Assembly (NCBI RefSeq): GCF_030272615.1
Contig: NC_081405.1
Span: 314,982,541-315,046,540 of the forward strand
Direction: 5' to 3'
Length of the DNA: 64,000 nucleotides
DNA from: Cryptomeria japonica
Taxonomy: Eukaryota > Streptophyta > Pinopsida > Cupressales > Cupressaceae
Within the stretch, counting starts at the first letter, position 1, and each line of letters begins with the position of its first letter. The translations under genes and the position numbers were made by a program. The notes beneath the pieces were generated by a model. That model did no database searches and was not told where the DNA came from. It worked only from the letters and a program-made list of their open reading frames with translations. Shown here in pieces: positions 1 to 11,367 of the stretch.

Positions 1-2
1 GA

Positions 3-152
3 GAAAAGAAGGGGAAGTTTGAACCTAACTGCTTGGGTCCCTATGTCATCATCTCAGCCTATGGATCAGGCACCTTTCAGCTAACAACTTCAGAAGGTGA
101 TATGCTCGATGAACCAACCAACATCATCCATCTGAAGAAATACTATACTTGA
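3..152 (+). CDS. Ty3/gypsy polyprotein, C-terminal end of integrase (partial)
   Basis: This is the last 49 codons of a reading frame that enters from the left edge and stops with TGA at 150-152. The translation carries LGPYVI followed by SGTFQL, which matches the GPY/F module at the C-terminus of Ty3/gypsy integrases; that module helps bind DNA during integration. The reading stays open to the edge, so this piece shows no damage. It ends in HLKKYYT, as many gypsy polyproteins end in a short basic tail. The rest of the polyprotein lies outside the window. It anchors the 1-6.8 kb region as the 3' part of a plus-strand gypsy element. Confidence 0.75.
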   Translation, partial: EKKGKFEPNCLGPYVIISAYGSGTFQLTTSEGDMLDEPTNIIHLKKYYT

Positions 153-1139
153 GTGGTCTAATGCACGGAAAAAGTGAAAAATACAAAAAAAAATCAAAAC
201 AAGAAAAAGGTGCAATAAAAACAAATGATGAAAACCTTGCAATAGGCATTACTTGTGAGGGAACAACTCCCCTATCTATCTTTTCTCATACCCTTTTATC
301 AGAAGACCATGGCCATCACCCAACACTTTATCAAAATAGCATTATCCAAGACATACTTAGCATAGTCACTGTCCTTGCTTATCTGAATATCAGTTCCTCA
401 TATCCCACCATGGCTTGGTAATCATTGTACATATCCACATCAATCAGTATCTATAACTAGGGGCAACATTCTTCTAACTTCAAGGAAATTTCAGCAAACA
501 AGCAAGCAAAAACTCCAGCAGCCAAGAAAACAAAACACTAATTGAATTAACAACTTCAAAACACATGATGGATGATTTTCTGAAGTATAATTTGTTTGCA
601 TCTTGCATGAAGTTTTGACTATTTTTGCACTTGAACTTTTTGACTTATTGATCCCCTAAATCTTCTCAACAATGCATCGAACTAGAGAAAATGGCTGGGA
701 ACTCCAATATTTTTTTTAGTTTTCTATCTGTGAGGCGATCATTTATACTATGCAAAGACTTGTCTTGAGATGTGATTCAAAACATATCATTGAAGATATG
801 GTTCAACTTTGTGCATACAAATGGTTAAATCTTGTCTGTTTATTATGCAAGAAAACACTCAGGTCATCTTGGTTCAATTATACCTCGACGCTTGTGCCAT
901 CTTGTAATGTCAAAAATCATGTAAATTTTTTTCAAGTCATTATGGTTCAATTATACCATTATGTTTGTATAAATTTTCAACATATCAATAGCTCAATGAT
1001 GATCAACACAAAGAAATCAAAAACATGTGACTATTCAAGAATGACAAACAACAGAATGAGGATGATCAATTATTTGCATATCATTTTATCAATTAGTTGC
1101 ATATCATTTGACCAATTAGTTGCATATCATAAAAAATTT
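153..1139 (+). other. Non-coding 3' region of the gypsy element
   Basis: I recognise no gene here. Small open frames (for example 149-421 and 750-1241) have low-complexity, AT-rich composition and no domain. From about 1071 a TTGCATATCAT motif recurs every 20-25 bp and leads into the 43-bp tandem array. In Tat-type gypsy elements this interval between pol and the 3' LTR is long and non-coding, which fits. Confidence 0.4.
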
Positions 1140-1302
1140 ACATCTCATAGCATATCATTATCATACATCTCATTTTCAAGATACATCTCATATTATATCA
1201 TTATCATACATCTCATTTTCAAGATACATCTCATAGTATAACATTATCATACATCTCATTTTCAAGATACATCTCACAGCATATCATTATCATACATCTC
1301 AC
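1140..1302. repeat. 43-bp tandem repeat, about 3.8 copies
   Basis: Units start at 1140, 1183, 1226 and 1269. Each reads ACATCTCATA, then a variable TATATCATTATCAT core, then CATCTCATTTTCAAGAT. The copies differ at only a few positions, mostly just after the first ten bases. The last unit is incomplete. Confidence 0.85.
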
Positions 1303-1569
1303 AAATCACATCCCATTGCATCATGAATCATACAATCACATCTATCAAAATCAAATCAAACGCATTTATCTAAGCATTGTATCATCATCATAAAACCATC
1401 ACATCAATGCATAAATCATCATCCATAGGAAAAACACATAAACATGTGGATTGGAAAATTTGTGTCATCTATATATCTCAAAAATGATCAAATATACAAA
1501 AGATGTCATGTCTGTCCAAATACAACACAATGATCAAAATACAATGAAGACAAAGTCTCTCAAGTATGA

Positions 1570-3610
1570 CTATCCCCTAAGGCTGATGATCTCACAATAG
1601 ATGTCCCAGCACTTGGATCTCCGGGTGGATCATGTCAAGACAGCTCGGTCATACCTCTTCTCTTCGTCCTTGAATGCGTCTGCCTAGATCAACTGGATCT
1701 CACCGCAGTATAGCTCGGAGCTTTGTGATCTTTAGGAACCACCTCCTCATATAGACACTGGTAGTACTCAGTGTCCTTGGCTGCATACTGCATCTCTCTC
1801 AAAGTGTCTCTCACAGAACCACCAGCCGCCACTCTCTCCAAGCTATCCGCTCAGGCCTCTGCTTGACCTAGGTGCTCCATCACTATATCCCGCTCTGCAG
1901 TAACCTGTATAATCTGATGCTATTGCGCTAGTACCTGTGCCTGAAGCTTCTGCACTCACAACTGTAAGGATCTAATTTGTGCATCCTCTCAATGGTTGGG
2001 TACCCACATCTGAATAGGTACCTATGTTATGGTACCCCCTATCCTTGTCTTTATCCTAGGTGTCGGTGGAGATAGCACATCTGATCTCCTCCTCTGGGTC
2101 GGACACCTAAACTCATCCATCCCACCCACAAGTGCTATAACCTCACCTGCTTGGCCAACTCCACCAACTCAGACCACCAAAGCTCCCCTCCCTCCCTCCC
2201 CAATTGCTCGTTTGACTACTCCAACCCTCCCTCCATCTCCACCTCCTCTCCTCCCTCTAACCCCTCTATCTCCTCTAAATCCTCCATCTCCTCCTCTATC
2301 TCCTCGTCTCCCTCTACCACCTACTCTACCATCTTCCCCGTCATCCCCTCCACCATCCCCAAATCCCTCCTCAAGCTCCTCTCCCTCCTCTCTCCGTCCA
2401 CCTAGCCTCTCGGGTTGCTCATCCTCATCATCATCAAAAGCGGGAATCATCTCCGCTAGATCACATATCTGTGCTACAACATGAGCCATGAAGAGCGCAA
2501 CAAACTCCTCTGTCATCCCTGCATCTACCACCCCATACCCATAGTCCCAAATCTATCTGGCCAAATGTATATACTCCTCCACTGCCACTGCACTATCAAT
2601 AGTTAGACGCCACTTTGGCACATCCTGCCTCCGACGACCATATAAGCATGCTCCTTGTGGTATGCCCTTCTGTCAACCATAGTGTCGCTGAACTTAGCTG
2701 TGCAAGAACCTCTCAATGATAAAAGGCGTCCGCCCTATCAAAAATTGTGACATGTATATATAGGGAATCTCTAGCCCATCCTCTGCCCATACCTCATACT
2801 CCATATACGGTCTCTAGATAACCGTATCAATATCATCCAGCACCCTCCTCCAATGCTCTAGCTTTCCCAGCTTACGCTAGACAACTATCTCTGTATATGC
2901 ATATGCATAGGCATGACCAAATGGCCTATCTCTATCTGCAAGTGACCTCACTATGGGAATATGCTCCCAAGCCCACACCTGTAATAATGTGACCCTAAAC
3001 GATAAACTATTGTATCCTAAGTACACCACCTGATGCAAATCTCTATACAAATGGGCCAACATGCAGGACCCCCATGCAAACTGGTGACCCTATGTCACCA
3101 TATCCTCTAGAACTAGCCCCCATCCCACTGCCAGTCCCTTCGACCTACGGTCGGGACACAAGAAGCCACCTACAAAACCTACCAGTACTGATGGTAGTTG
3201 GGCATAATCAAAGTCTATGAACTCCCACCAAGGGATCTCATATCTGCAAATATGCTCATCACAGAAAATCTGGCGAAGCACCTCGATCCCATCCTCCTTG
3301 GTCTTCTCATAAGGCAATAGTGCCCCTACCATAAGAATCCATAGAATCTGATAACAGTCCTCTATGGTAACTATAATCTCACTCGTAGCCAAGTGAAAAG
3401 TGTTGGTGTCACTGTGCCACCTCTCTGCCAATGTTGTCAGTAAACCCTAATTAATGCTATACCGAGGCATGTCCAACAAAGAGGACAACCCACATCTCTC
3501 AATAATATCTCTATCTGCTTGTGTCAATCACGAAATCAAAGACCATGGCCTCAAAAATCGCTCCCACGACTGAAGAACCCCAAGCCACTCCTATAGCAAA
3601 AAAAACATGT
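1570..3610 (-). pseudogene. Plant mobile domain (PMD, aminotransferase-like) pseudogene
   Basis: Read on the minus strand, several open pieces line up as one decayed protein. At 3431-3090 the residues AERWHSDTNTFHL and VTIEDCYQIL match the PMD signature, in which a tryptophan-rich RWxxxTxTFHL is followed by TxEDV. The open piece at 3062-2877 (LAHLYRDLHQVVYLGY, then WAWEHI, then a DRDRP stretch) and the stretch down to about 2580 (RPYMEYEVWAEDGLEIPY, IGRTPFIIERF) continue the domain. A tail rich in D, E, G and R follows at 2531-2169, then a region with coiled-coil character down to about 1570. In-frame stops fall upstream of AERWH, near 2690 and at about 2555, so it cannot make the full protein. 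PMD proteins occur both as host genes and inside transposable elements. Here it is antisense to the gypsy pol end and lies before the probable 3' LTR, so it is likely element-borne. Confidence 0.7.
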
Positions 3611-4180
3611 CCAAATATCAGTTCCCACATCAAATCCAATTTATCCAATTATAAATTCCATATCAATTTGAAACAATGAAAGTCAAATCAAGTATCATAT
3701 AAAAAATCGAACCCATATCCAATCACAACTTTCATATCAACTTGAAACAATGAAAATCAAATCAAGTTTCATATCAAAAATCAAACCCATATCCAATCAC
3801 AAATTTCATATCAACTTGAAACAATGAAAATCAAATCAAGTTTCATATCCAAAATTGAACCCATGTCCAATAACAAATTTCATATCAATTTGAAACAACA
3901 AAAAATCAAATCAAGTTTCATATCAAAAATTGAACCCATATCCAATCACAAATTTCATAGCAACTTGAAACAACGAAAATCAAATCAAGTTTCATATCAG
4001 AAAATCAAACCCATCTCAAAATGAAAATTTATATCAACTTGAAACAAATCCAAATCAAACCAAGTTTCATATCGAAAATAAACTCCATATCAAATTCAAC
4101 ATCCCATATCAACTTGAACCAAATCAAGTTTCATATTGAATATCAAATGCATATCAAAAACTCAAATCAAAAATCCATAT
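3611..4180. repeat. 74-bp tandem repeat, about 7 copies
   Basis: Clear unit starts are seen at 3675, 3749, 3823, 3897 and 3972, a spacing of 74-75 bp, with degenerate units on both sides. Each unit holds AAATCAAGTTTCATATC, then AACCCATATCCAATCACAAA, then TTTCATATCAACTTGAAAC. Open frames here (3824-4024, 4021-4218) are translations of the repeat and are not genes. Confidence 0.85.
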
Positions 4181-4489
4181 CGCCCAACTCATATTATGAA
4201 CCATATCGCAAATCATAGATCAGAACTCACAAAAATTAAAAATCCACCTCAAACAGAAAATCAGGATCATCATTCAAATCAGTCAGCCTGGAACTTCAAC
4301 AGCAAAAGCAAATTCAACACATAAATCAAAAAATCATGCATCAGGATAGCAGACACAAAGATTGGCTAGGGCACCCATCCGAAAACACTTGGCAAACACA
4401 TACACACCCCAACCTATCTCCCTTCCTCTAATTTTACTGTGCATCATCATATTTTCCTCCTAAATCGCTGCATTTTTCTGCCCACATGC

Positions 4490-4830
4490 TAAGACATCTT
4501 CCCTATGCACTAGGCTGCCACCTATGCACTAGCTAAACTCAACTACGTGCTATAAACTTTACCCTACATGCTAGACTTACCCTATGCACTACCCTGTTCC
4601 ACCCATGTGCCACCATCTTTCCCCTACACACTAGGTCTACTCTATGCGCTACCCTTTTCCCACTATGCGCTACCCTATTAGCCATATGCGCTATCCTACC
4701 CCTATGCGCTAGCCTAAACTTGTGACACGCTACCCAATAGCCCGCGACGCTACCCTAATTCATTAACCCTGTGCACTAAAGGTTTTATCATATACACTAT
4801 GAAATTAACCCTATGCGCTAACATGTGAAA
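4490..4830. repeat. Irregular CTATGCGCTA / CTATGCACTA tandem array
   Basis: The decamer CTATGCGCTA or its variants (CTATGCACTA, CTACATGCTA) recurs at irregular spacing of roughly 15-35 bp about fifteen times, separated by short C-rich spacers. It is unlike the 74-bp and 43-bp arrays upstream and codes for nothing. Confidence 0.7.
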
Positions 4831-5391
4831 ATCTGACACAAAACATGAAAAACGTGCTCAAAATCGACCAAACAAAAGGTAAAAGGGGCAAAATTTAGAT
4901 GACTGACAGGTGGACCATACATGGTGGGCCTCTGGTATCAACGAAAGCTCTCGAATTAGTGCAAAGCATAGGGAACTGGTATTTTGTCACTCTCCAAATG
5001 TCACTATCTCCAAAAGTCAACAACCACAAATGATGCAAATAAAATCATTTTTCACCGTTTTGTACGGTAAAAATAAATTAGGATTCATAGGATGGACATG
5101 TATTTTTCTCGTGCTCTCTCTTATAACCCTAACAAACATCATTATTGGGAGATGAATCAATTAGCATGCATTCAACACAGTCAAAATTTTAAAATGCGCT
5201 TAAGTCTACAACAATTATCAACAACAACCAGCTTTCAATTTTTTGATTCATCTCCCGAGGGGGCATTATCAATACCATTTATCAAATCTACGACATGACA
5301 TCGACATTTCAACATCACATCAAATTTTGACGACGCATCAATTTTCTTCTAATCAACATGTGCACACATGTCACTTCAAAGACGGGTAATA
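4831..5391. other. Spacer before the probable 3' LTR, with a G-rich tract
   Basis: No gene is seen. A purine-rich CCCGAGGGGGCA at 5254-5265 and AAAGACGGGTAAT just before 5391 are the only candidates for a polypurine tract. I cannot decide between them. Confidence 0.3.
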
Positions 5392-6817
5392 TGTAGACGT
5401 ATAAAAATGGCCACTTTCCTAAATGAATATTTAATGTTCATTTTATTCTCATTCCTCTATTTAATTAAATTCGGTTTACTTAAATCATCCACATTCATCT
5501 ATTTGATTAAATAAGTTATTTAATTTATTTAATTAAATTCATCTAGACCTTTCAAATCATTTATTTAAATAAATTACATTATTTAATTAAATCCCCTTTC
5601 TACTTTTTTAATTAAATTTACATTTAATTAAATTGTTCACTTCAAATAAATAAATATAATTTATGGAAATCCTCCACTTGCATCTATTTTGTTGAAATAA
5701 AGCAATTTATTTTAATTAAAATTACCCTCCATCCACTTGCATTTTCCTACATCTCCAACTTGCCTCTCTAAACCCTTTCTAAATTCTTCTAAACCCTTCC
5801 AAATTAGCCTAACCCATCTACTAAACATTGTCACATCGCTAAACAAAGGGAAGTCACTTCTCAAACCCTTAAAGTCTTCAATAACCATTAAGGCTTTATG
5901 TCCTCAACAAGTTAACCATGTAAGCCTCTTACATAACCATTAATGGTTAACTCAACCTTCTTACATGGTTGGAGACTTTTTGCCTAACTTAACCCTCATC
6001 TAACCCAGGAGTCTCATCAAGCATTCATTGTTTTGACCATGGTTATTCCTTTAATCTTTGCACAAAAGTTTATCCTTTGGGTAAAAGCTTTATCCAATAG
6101 GTTTTCTTAACCTAACCTTAACCCTTGCCTTCTAAGGTAACCATGAGGTCTTCTCAAGCATTTAATGCTTCTTACATCTCCTCTCAAGTTGTCTCTTGTT
6201 GCCAATTGTCACCATTTCATTGGTGAGAATTGAGTGCATGGATTGTTAACTTTCAATCCTTGCCCTTGATAAGATCAACCAATCTTGACCATCCATTTCC
6301 CTATTTTTCCTATAAATAGAGCTCTCTTTCCTCCATTTTAGGATCCAAGTCTTTAGTATCACACTTATACTCATTTTTATCAAGCATTTCAATCCCTCTT
6401 TGAATAGAAATAATCTTATAAGCATTTAACAAGTATTTATCTTTATAATAATAATCATATTAAGCTAGTATATCATGTTAGGATAGTTCTTTTACTAATC
6501 TTTTCATCTTATTATCATATGCATACTAGTTTAATTCATATTTGTTAATATCATGCATATTTAGGATTGCATTCATGTTAGATTGATCTCAAGCATCCCT
6601 TATTCTCATGATTGTCATCCCTAAGTCACTTTGCTCAGTGATCTAAGAGCAAAGGAATTGGCTTAAGGGGTCTTGTGAGATAGAAAACAATGAAACATCC
6701 CTTGGGAAGTTGACCTATTTCATACAACTCCATACCTTGCACCAAGAGTCCCATTGGTGTGTGGCCTAGTCCCGATTTTGTAATTTTCGTTTCATCGAGC
6801 TACTTTTCCCGCATACA
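5392..6817 (+). mobile_element. Probable 3' LTR of the gypsy element
   Basis: The segment starts TGTAGACGTATAAAAATGGC and ends CCCGCATACA, so it has the TG...CA termini of an LTR. A plant-type TATA box (CTATAAATAGAGC) lies at about 6310-6323, in the position expected for the U3/R border. No second copy lies in the window and the 5' end of the element is off the left edge, so both borders and the target-site duplication are unproven. A deletion-prone TA-rich stretch (5450-5720) lies inside. Confidence 0.4.
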
Positions 6818-8966
6818 CCTCCTATTTCTATTTAACGAAAGATTATCTTATTTAACATTGTATTTTTATCATGCGAGAAATAGGAAGCTATAATTGAAAA
6901 ATAAAAGATTGTATTTTCTATATTTATTCTAAGTTTCATATGAACATAGAAAAAGCTAGATAGGCTTGTGTTTGTGGGAAAGTTACCTTTCGAGGCAGGT
7001 GTCGAATGTGGAATCATAGAGAGAATAGTTTGCTTTTCCAAACTATTTTTTTCCTATGCATGGCATTATACTCGGTCGAGTAACTAATTGACCATTGAAA
7101 TAGATGGTTTATTTATGTTCTTTACCATATCCTTGACTGAACTTGCTTGTTTATTAATAGAATTAGAAAATAGAAAATGCATGTATCATTCTAGGCACGC
7201 ACCAGATCCCATCTTGTCTATCAAATTTTTTTCGCTAAGCAATTCATGCAGGGTCGGGTATTCTTGATTGACCAAGAATTCTAGGGAAGTGTAAGCTTAA
7301 AGGTTAGGTGGAAAAATAACCCGAATCTTGTTCTCGTCTTCATCCTAAAAATCGCATTGAAGATAACTTGGATTGCAGATCAAAGGATGCATCTCATCCT
7401 TTACTTTATATTTTCTTGTTATTGAACTTAAGACATTAGAAAGGCCTAAGTATTGTATGTAGATATGAAAGAAATACTACTACATTTTCTTATTCAATAA
7501 AAAATCTATATCTCCTTAAAGCAATCTCGTGTTTATAATGATATCATTGGAAATGATCATTTAGAACTAAGGATGAAATAATGGAAGTAAATAGACTTAT
7601 TTAAGGAATTATGAGTTTATTTAAGAACAAAAAGTATTACATTCTATTATTGAAATTATGTTTTACGTCTTTACAGAAAGAACAAACACAAAGTGGAACA
7701 CACCAAAGTATTTTAATAATTCAAATTAGAAAGAAGAACCATCATTTACAAATTTGAATGAGCATGATTTGTGAACAACCCATATGGTTGAAAGAAGAAA
7801 GCTCACAAAGATTAAAAAACCCTAAATGGAAAAAGAGAAAGACTCCTTACTAATCAAATCCAAGGGAAAGGTTCTTATTGATGCAAATGATCAGGGGACA
7901 ATTTCTTAAATTTCAAAGGTAGATTTTTTTTTTTAGTATGGTAGATTAAAATCCAAAAAATTATATGATCTCTCACCAACCCAGTTTTGCAAAATACTCT
8001 TGATTGACAAAAAAAAAATTATAGTGCAATGTCTTATGGATCTAAATGTGAATAATTAGTTCTCTCACAAAATAGAAAAAACACAAAACAAAAAATTAGA
8101 AAACTAATTATTAAACAATATGAATAGTATGCATTCTCACAAATCGAAATATAAGAACTATTAAAGAAAAACCTATTCTTGTGAGAGGCTATACTAAAAA
8201 ACTTATTGTTTCCCACCAAAGAATACATGATTCTTTCACACCTCTTTTTAAGGCTTTTACCATGTATTGCAAATTAAGATCTTTTTTTGAGGGCATTCCT
8301 TCATAATAAGATATATTTTTACTTCATCATTTTGTGTTTTGTATTTTTCATCTCTTTGGAATTCTTTTTCATCCTAATGATGAATAACAGAGTGTGATTC
8401 AAATGTTGATGATAAAAAATTGCATACACAATCCAATCCAGAAAAAAAAATAAGAAAAAGATAAATACCAACATTGTAGTGCCAATGGAACTTTGGTGGC
8501 AGATAAAAGATAAATATATGGAAAATAACTTAGAAATAAAAAAGTGGAAGAATTTAAGATCAATTTAAATTTTTATTTTAAGTATTTGTTTCAGATAAAT
8601 GATAAACATGTAAAAAATAACTTACTGAGAAATAAAGAAGTAAAAGAATTTAGGATCTAATTTCGTTTGAGGTTTTTTACAATAAATGATAAACATGTGA
8701 AAATAACTTACTCAGAAATGGAATAATTTAAGATCAAAATAGTTTTTTCAATGGATAAGTGATCCTTTCATCCAAATTCAACTAATCGATTCCTGGTGCC
8801 ATGCAATATCTTAAAACTGACTGAATAAACTTGAAAGCTCACACAATACATCCTCTTGCTTTAATATACAATGTTTTAATATTTTTTATTTCTCATTATG
8901 CGATATTTTAGGTCCCTCATAAACATGTGTAAAAGACACTTTCTAGTAAAGTACAACACTCATATA
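6818..8966. other. AT-rich spacer without a recognisable gene
   Basis: Short open frames on the minus strand (6832-7041, 8034-8228) have no domain and no codon pattern to support them. Apart from the imperfect repeat at 8501-8755 I see nothing here. It is the left flank of the 9-kb copia insertion. Confidence 0.5.
8501..8755. repeat. Imperfect ~90-bp direct repeat, three units
   Basis: Units begin near 8501, 8593 and 8681. Each has AGATAAATGATAAACATG, AAAATAACTTACT, AGAAAT and GAATTTAAGATC in the same order. The units have diverged by small indels. Confidence 0.6.
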
Positions 8967-8971
8967 ATATG
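8967..8971. repeat. Target-site duplication ATATG (left)
   Basis: ATATG directly before the left LTR is repeated exactly at 17935-17939 directly after the right LTR. This is the 5-bp duplication made by copia integrase. Confidence 0.9.
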
Positions 8972-10687
8972 TGTTGGAAGTGGAAACACTCTGAGAGGGG
9001 GGGGGTGAATCAGAGTGTGACAAATTTTAACAAGATATACTTTTATGAACCTGACAATTTTAATTCACAGTATGCACAGATGACTGAGACTTAACACCTT
9101 GATGAAATACATTAATGAAACATGAAATATACCATAGAACCAACTAAAACACTTGATTCAGACTTTGTAAAAATGGTATTAAATCTTTTACACAAACTTG
9201 AAACATCTAAATGAGTACTTCAAATATTGCATTACATAAACCCAACAAAACAGAGTATGAAATAAAGAGAGCTAAAATATGATGTATCAGAGCATAAACT
9301 AGTAAAACAGAATGAAACAAGACAATGCACATAACACCATAGTTTTCATGAGTGGAAAACCCTCTTGGGGTAGAAAAACCACTCGGAAGATCCCTTATAT
9401 TAATTCAAAAAGAGCACCAACTCAGTTCACAAGTTTTAGAAACCACAAGGCCTCAAGGAGCACCAACCCCTCTTCTTATCAATAAATATTTCAACTCGAG
9501 CTACAGCCACTGGTGATTTTATGCATGCATTTAAATCTTACAGTCACAAAACCATCAGGGATTGGAGCGAGAATATTTTACCAGTTTGTACATATGAAAA
9601 AAAAATTTGCAACAATATTCTTCAAGGATAAAATCAACACTATCCAATCTCTGAACAATATAGTTTCAAATCAATAAAGCCTCATATACTCTGTAACAAA
9701 AAACAGAGTATTGATTCTCAAGAAACCCCTCGACTATCTCTGGTAAACTACAACACTTCTTTTTACAAATGCTATCACTTTATTCACACTCTTCTCACTG
9801 TATTTCTCTGTTTTTCCTCACTTCAACTGTTCTGAAAACAAACTATTTTATACCCAAACAAAACACCACATTTTCTTTTCGAATAACCCTCGTATAGGGT
9901 TACAAATAACTTACAGGATTTGTAAACTGAAAAATCAAATAACTGTTTTTAACTGTGCAACGGAAACTGAAGATGTTTGATTTCCCAGTCATGAAAAACA
10001 AAAATAAAGCATGAACATTTCCTTATTTTCATTTTGCATAACTGAAAAAGACTTGATTCGAACAAAAAAAAATCTGAATCTTTTAAATCATGTGATCAAG
10101 AAACATACCTGTTAAACGCAAACTAATCAAACAAACTAACCAGTCAACCGTTAAGCTCTCGGTTAAAACCATTTTTTTTTTGCTTCATTCTCTGTAACTG
10201 AACAAACTAATTCGAGCTCTGTAGCTCCAGCAGCGCTGCGACTCTCATGGCGTTAGGGTTTGATGGACTCCAAACAAGTTCAAAAACCAAATGAAACACA
10301 AAAACATCTTCCAAAAAAAACTTTTAACTTGTCCGACACAAGGAGTATCCTGAGGAATATGCCCTTTAATCCGTAGACATATTAAATCAAAGATGTCATT
10401 AAATTAATGCAAAAACAGAGCTGTTCACTTATCCGTGTCACCAGCATGGCTCAAAAGTAAGATGTTTTAAACACATAACACGTCAGCCAAGTCAATATGT
10501 CCGTGTCACTAAACTGGCCCATGAGAAGGATATAACCACATGCTTATTAAAAATATGTAACTTAACCAACACAACATCCTCTTTTTTTACTTTCTTGTCA
10601 TCGAGGACAAAAGTACCAAACTTAACCAACACAACATCCTCTTTTTTACTTTCTTGTCATCGAGGACAAAAGTACCAAAGAGCAACA
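8972..10687 (-). repeat. 3' LTR of the 9-kb copia element
   Basis: 1716 bp. On the minus strand it starts TGTTGCTCTTTGG and ends CCACTTCCAACA. A run of nine G followed by TGAATCAG lies about 25-30 bp inside the plus-strand left end. At the other end a 60-bp unit (CTTAACCAACACAACATCCT ... AAAGTACCAAA) is present twice in tandem (about 10559-10618 and 10619-10677). The same doubling is in the other LTR, so it predates this insertion. Confidence 0.93.
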
Positions 10688-10703
10688 AACTCCCCCTTTG
10701 TCC
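10688..10703 (-). other. Polypurine tract
   Basis: On the minus strand ACAAAGGGGGAGTT directly precedes the 3' LTR. This is the primer site for plus-strand DNA synthesis in LTR elements. Confidence 0.8.
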
Positions 10704-11367
10704 TTGATGGCAAAAAAGAAAAAAAACTTAAACAATCATTGCCACGAAATATGTCATCATCTGAAAGGACCAAAATCAATGCAAGAAATTCCACTGTCAA
10801 CAAATGCAATATATACAATCAACACTGAACCTTGTCATATGCAAACCTGTAAGGAAAAACAACATCCTCTGAACCTGCAATTCTGTAAAGAATAAATACT
10901 GTCAGAATAATGAACTCCCAATCTGATCTGAATCAAACAAGAATACCAAACTGAAATACCCAAATAAAAATACCTATGCCACTGTAATGAAATTCCAATG
11001 CCTGAAAAGTCAATTGTCACTGTAATATCACTGTAATGCCAATGCCAATGAAATGCCAATAAAATGCCAAGTCTGTAATGCCAATGCCAATGCCAATGAA
11101 ATGCCAAGTCTGAAAAGTCTGTAATGCCAATCAAAAATGAATACCAATATGTGAAATGCCAATATCTGTGAAATGCCAATATCCAATGTCACTGTCAAAA
11201 ATGAAATACCAAAATCACAAATACCAATCTGTCACTGTTCACTGTTGCACTGAATACCAATATGAAACTGAATACCAATTTCTCCCCCTTTTTTTTACTT
11301 TTTTTACAACACAAGGACAAAAGGAAAGAAAAAATCAACAGAGCAACACTCCCCCTCAAAGTATGCT
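10704..11367 (-). other. Post-pol region with minisatellite and extra polypurine tracts
   Basis: Between the pol stop and the polypurine tract there is an AATGCCA / GAAATGCCAAT minisatellite of irregular 6-18 bp units (about 10970-11290). Two further minus-strand purine tracts follow: AAAAAAAAGGGGGAGA (11280-11295) and CTTTGAGGGGGAGT (about 11349-11362). No env-like ORF survives. The open frame at 10835-11179 is a translation of the minisatellite (tryptophan-histidine repeats) and is not a gene. Confidence 0.6.

Noticed and set aside
2029-2531. Overlapping open frames rich in Pro/Ser (plus strand) that look like a proline-rich protein
   Set aside because: They are the antisense of the acidic Asp/Glu/Gly/Arg-rich tail of the PMD pseudogene, which continues a recognisable domain on the minus strand.
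3611-4180. Regular repeats considered as a CRISPR array
   Set aside because: The repeats are contiguous 74-bp tandem units without unique spacers, in a plant nuclear context.
3824-4324. Plus-strand frames with repeated KSSFISKIEPIS motifs, possible repeat protein
   Set aside because: Direct translation of the 74-bp tandem array, with no start context or domain. The frame is lost where a unit gains a base.
5253-5268. Gypsy LTR starting at CATTATCAATACC after CCCGAGGGGG
   Set aside because: The start would lack TG, whereas 5392 has TG and the segment ends in CA. Left as an alternative because no second LTR is in the window.
10835-11179. Minus-strand ORF with HWHWHW repeats
   Set aside because: Produced by the AATGCCA minisatellite between pol and the 3' LTR.
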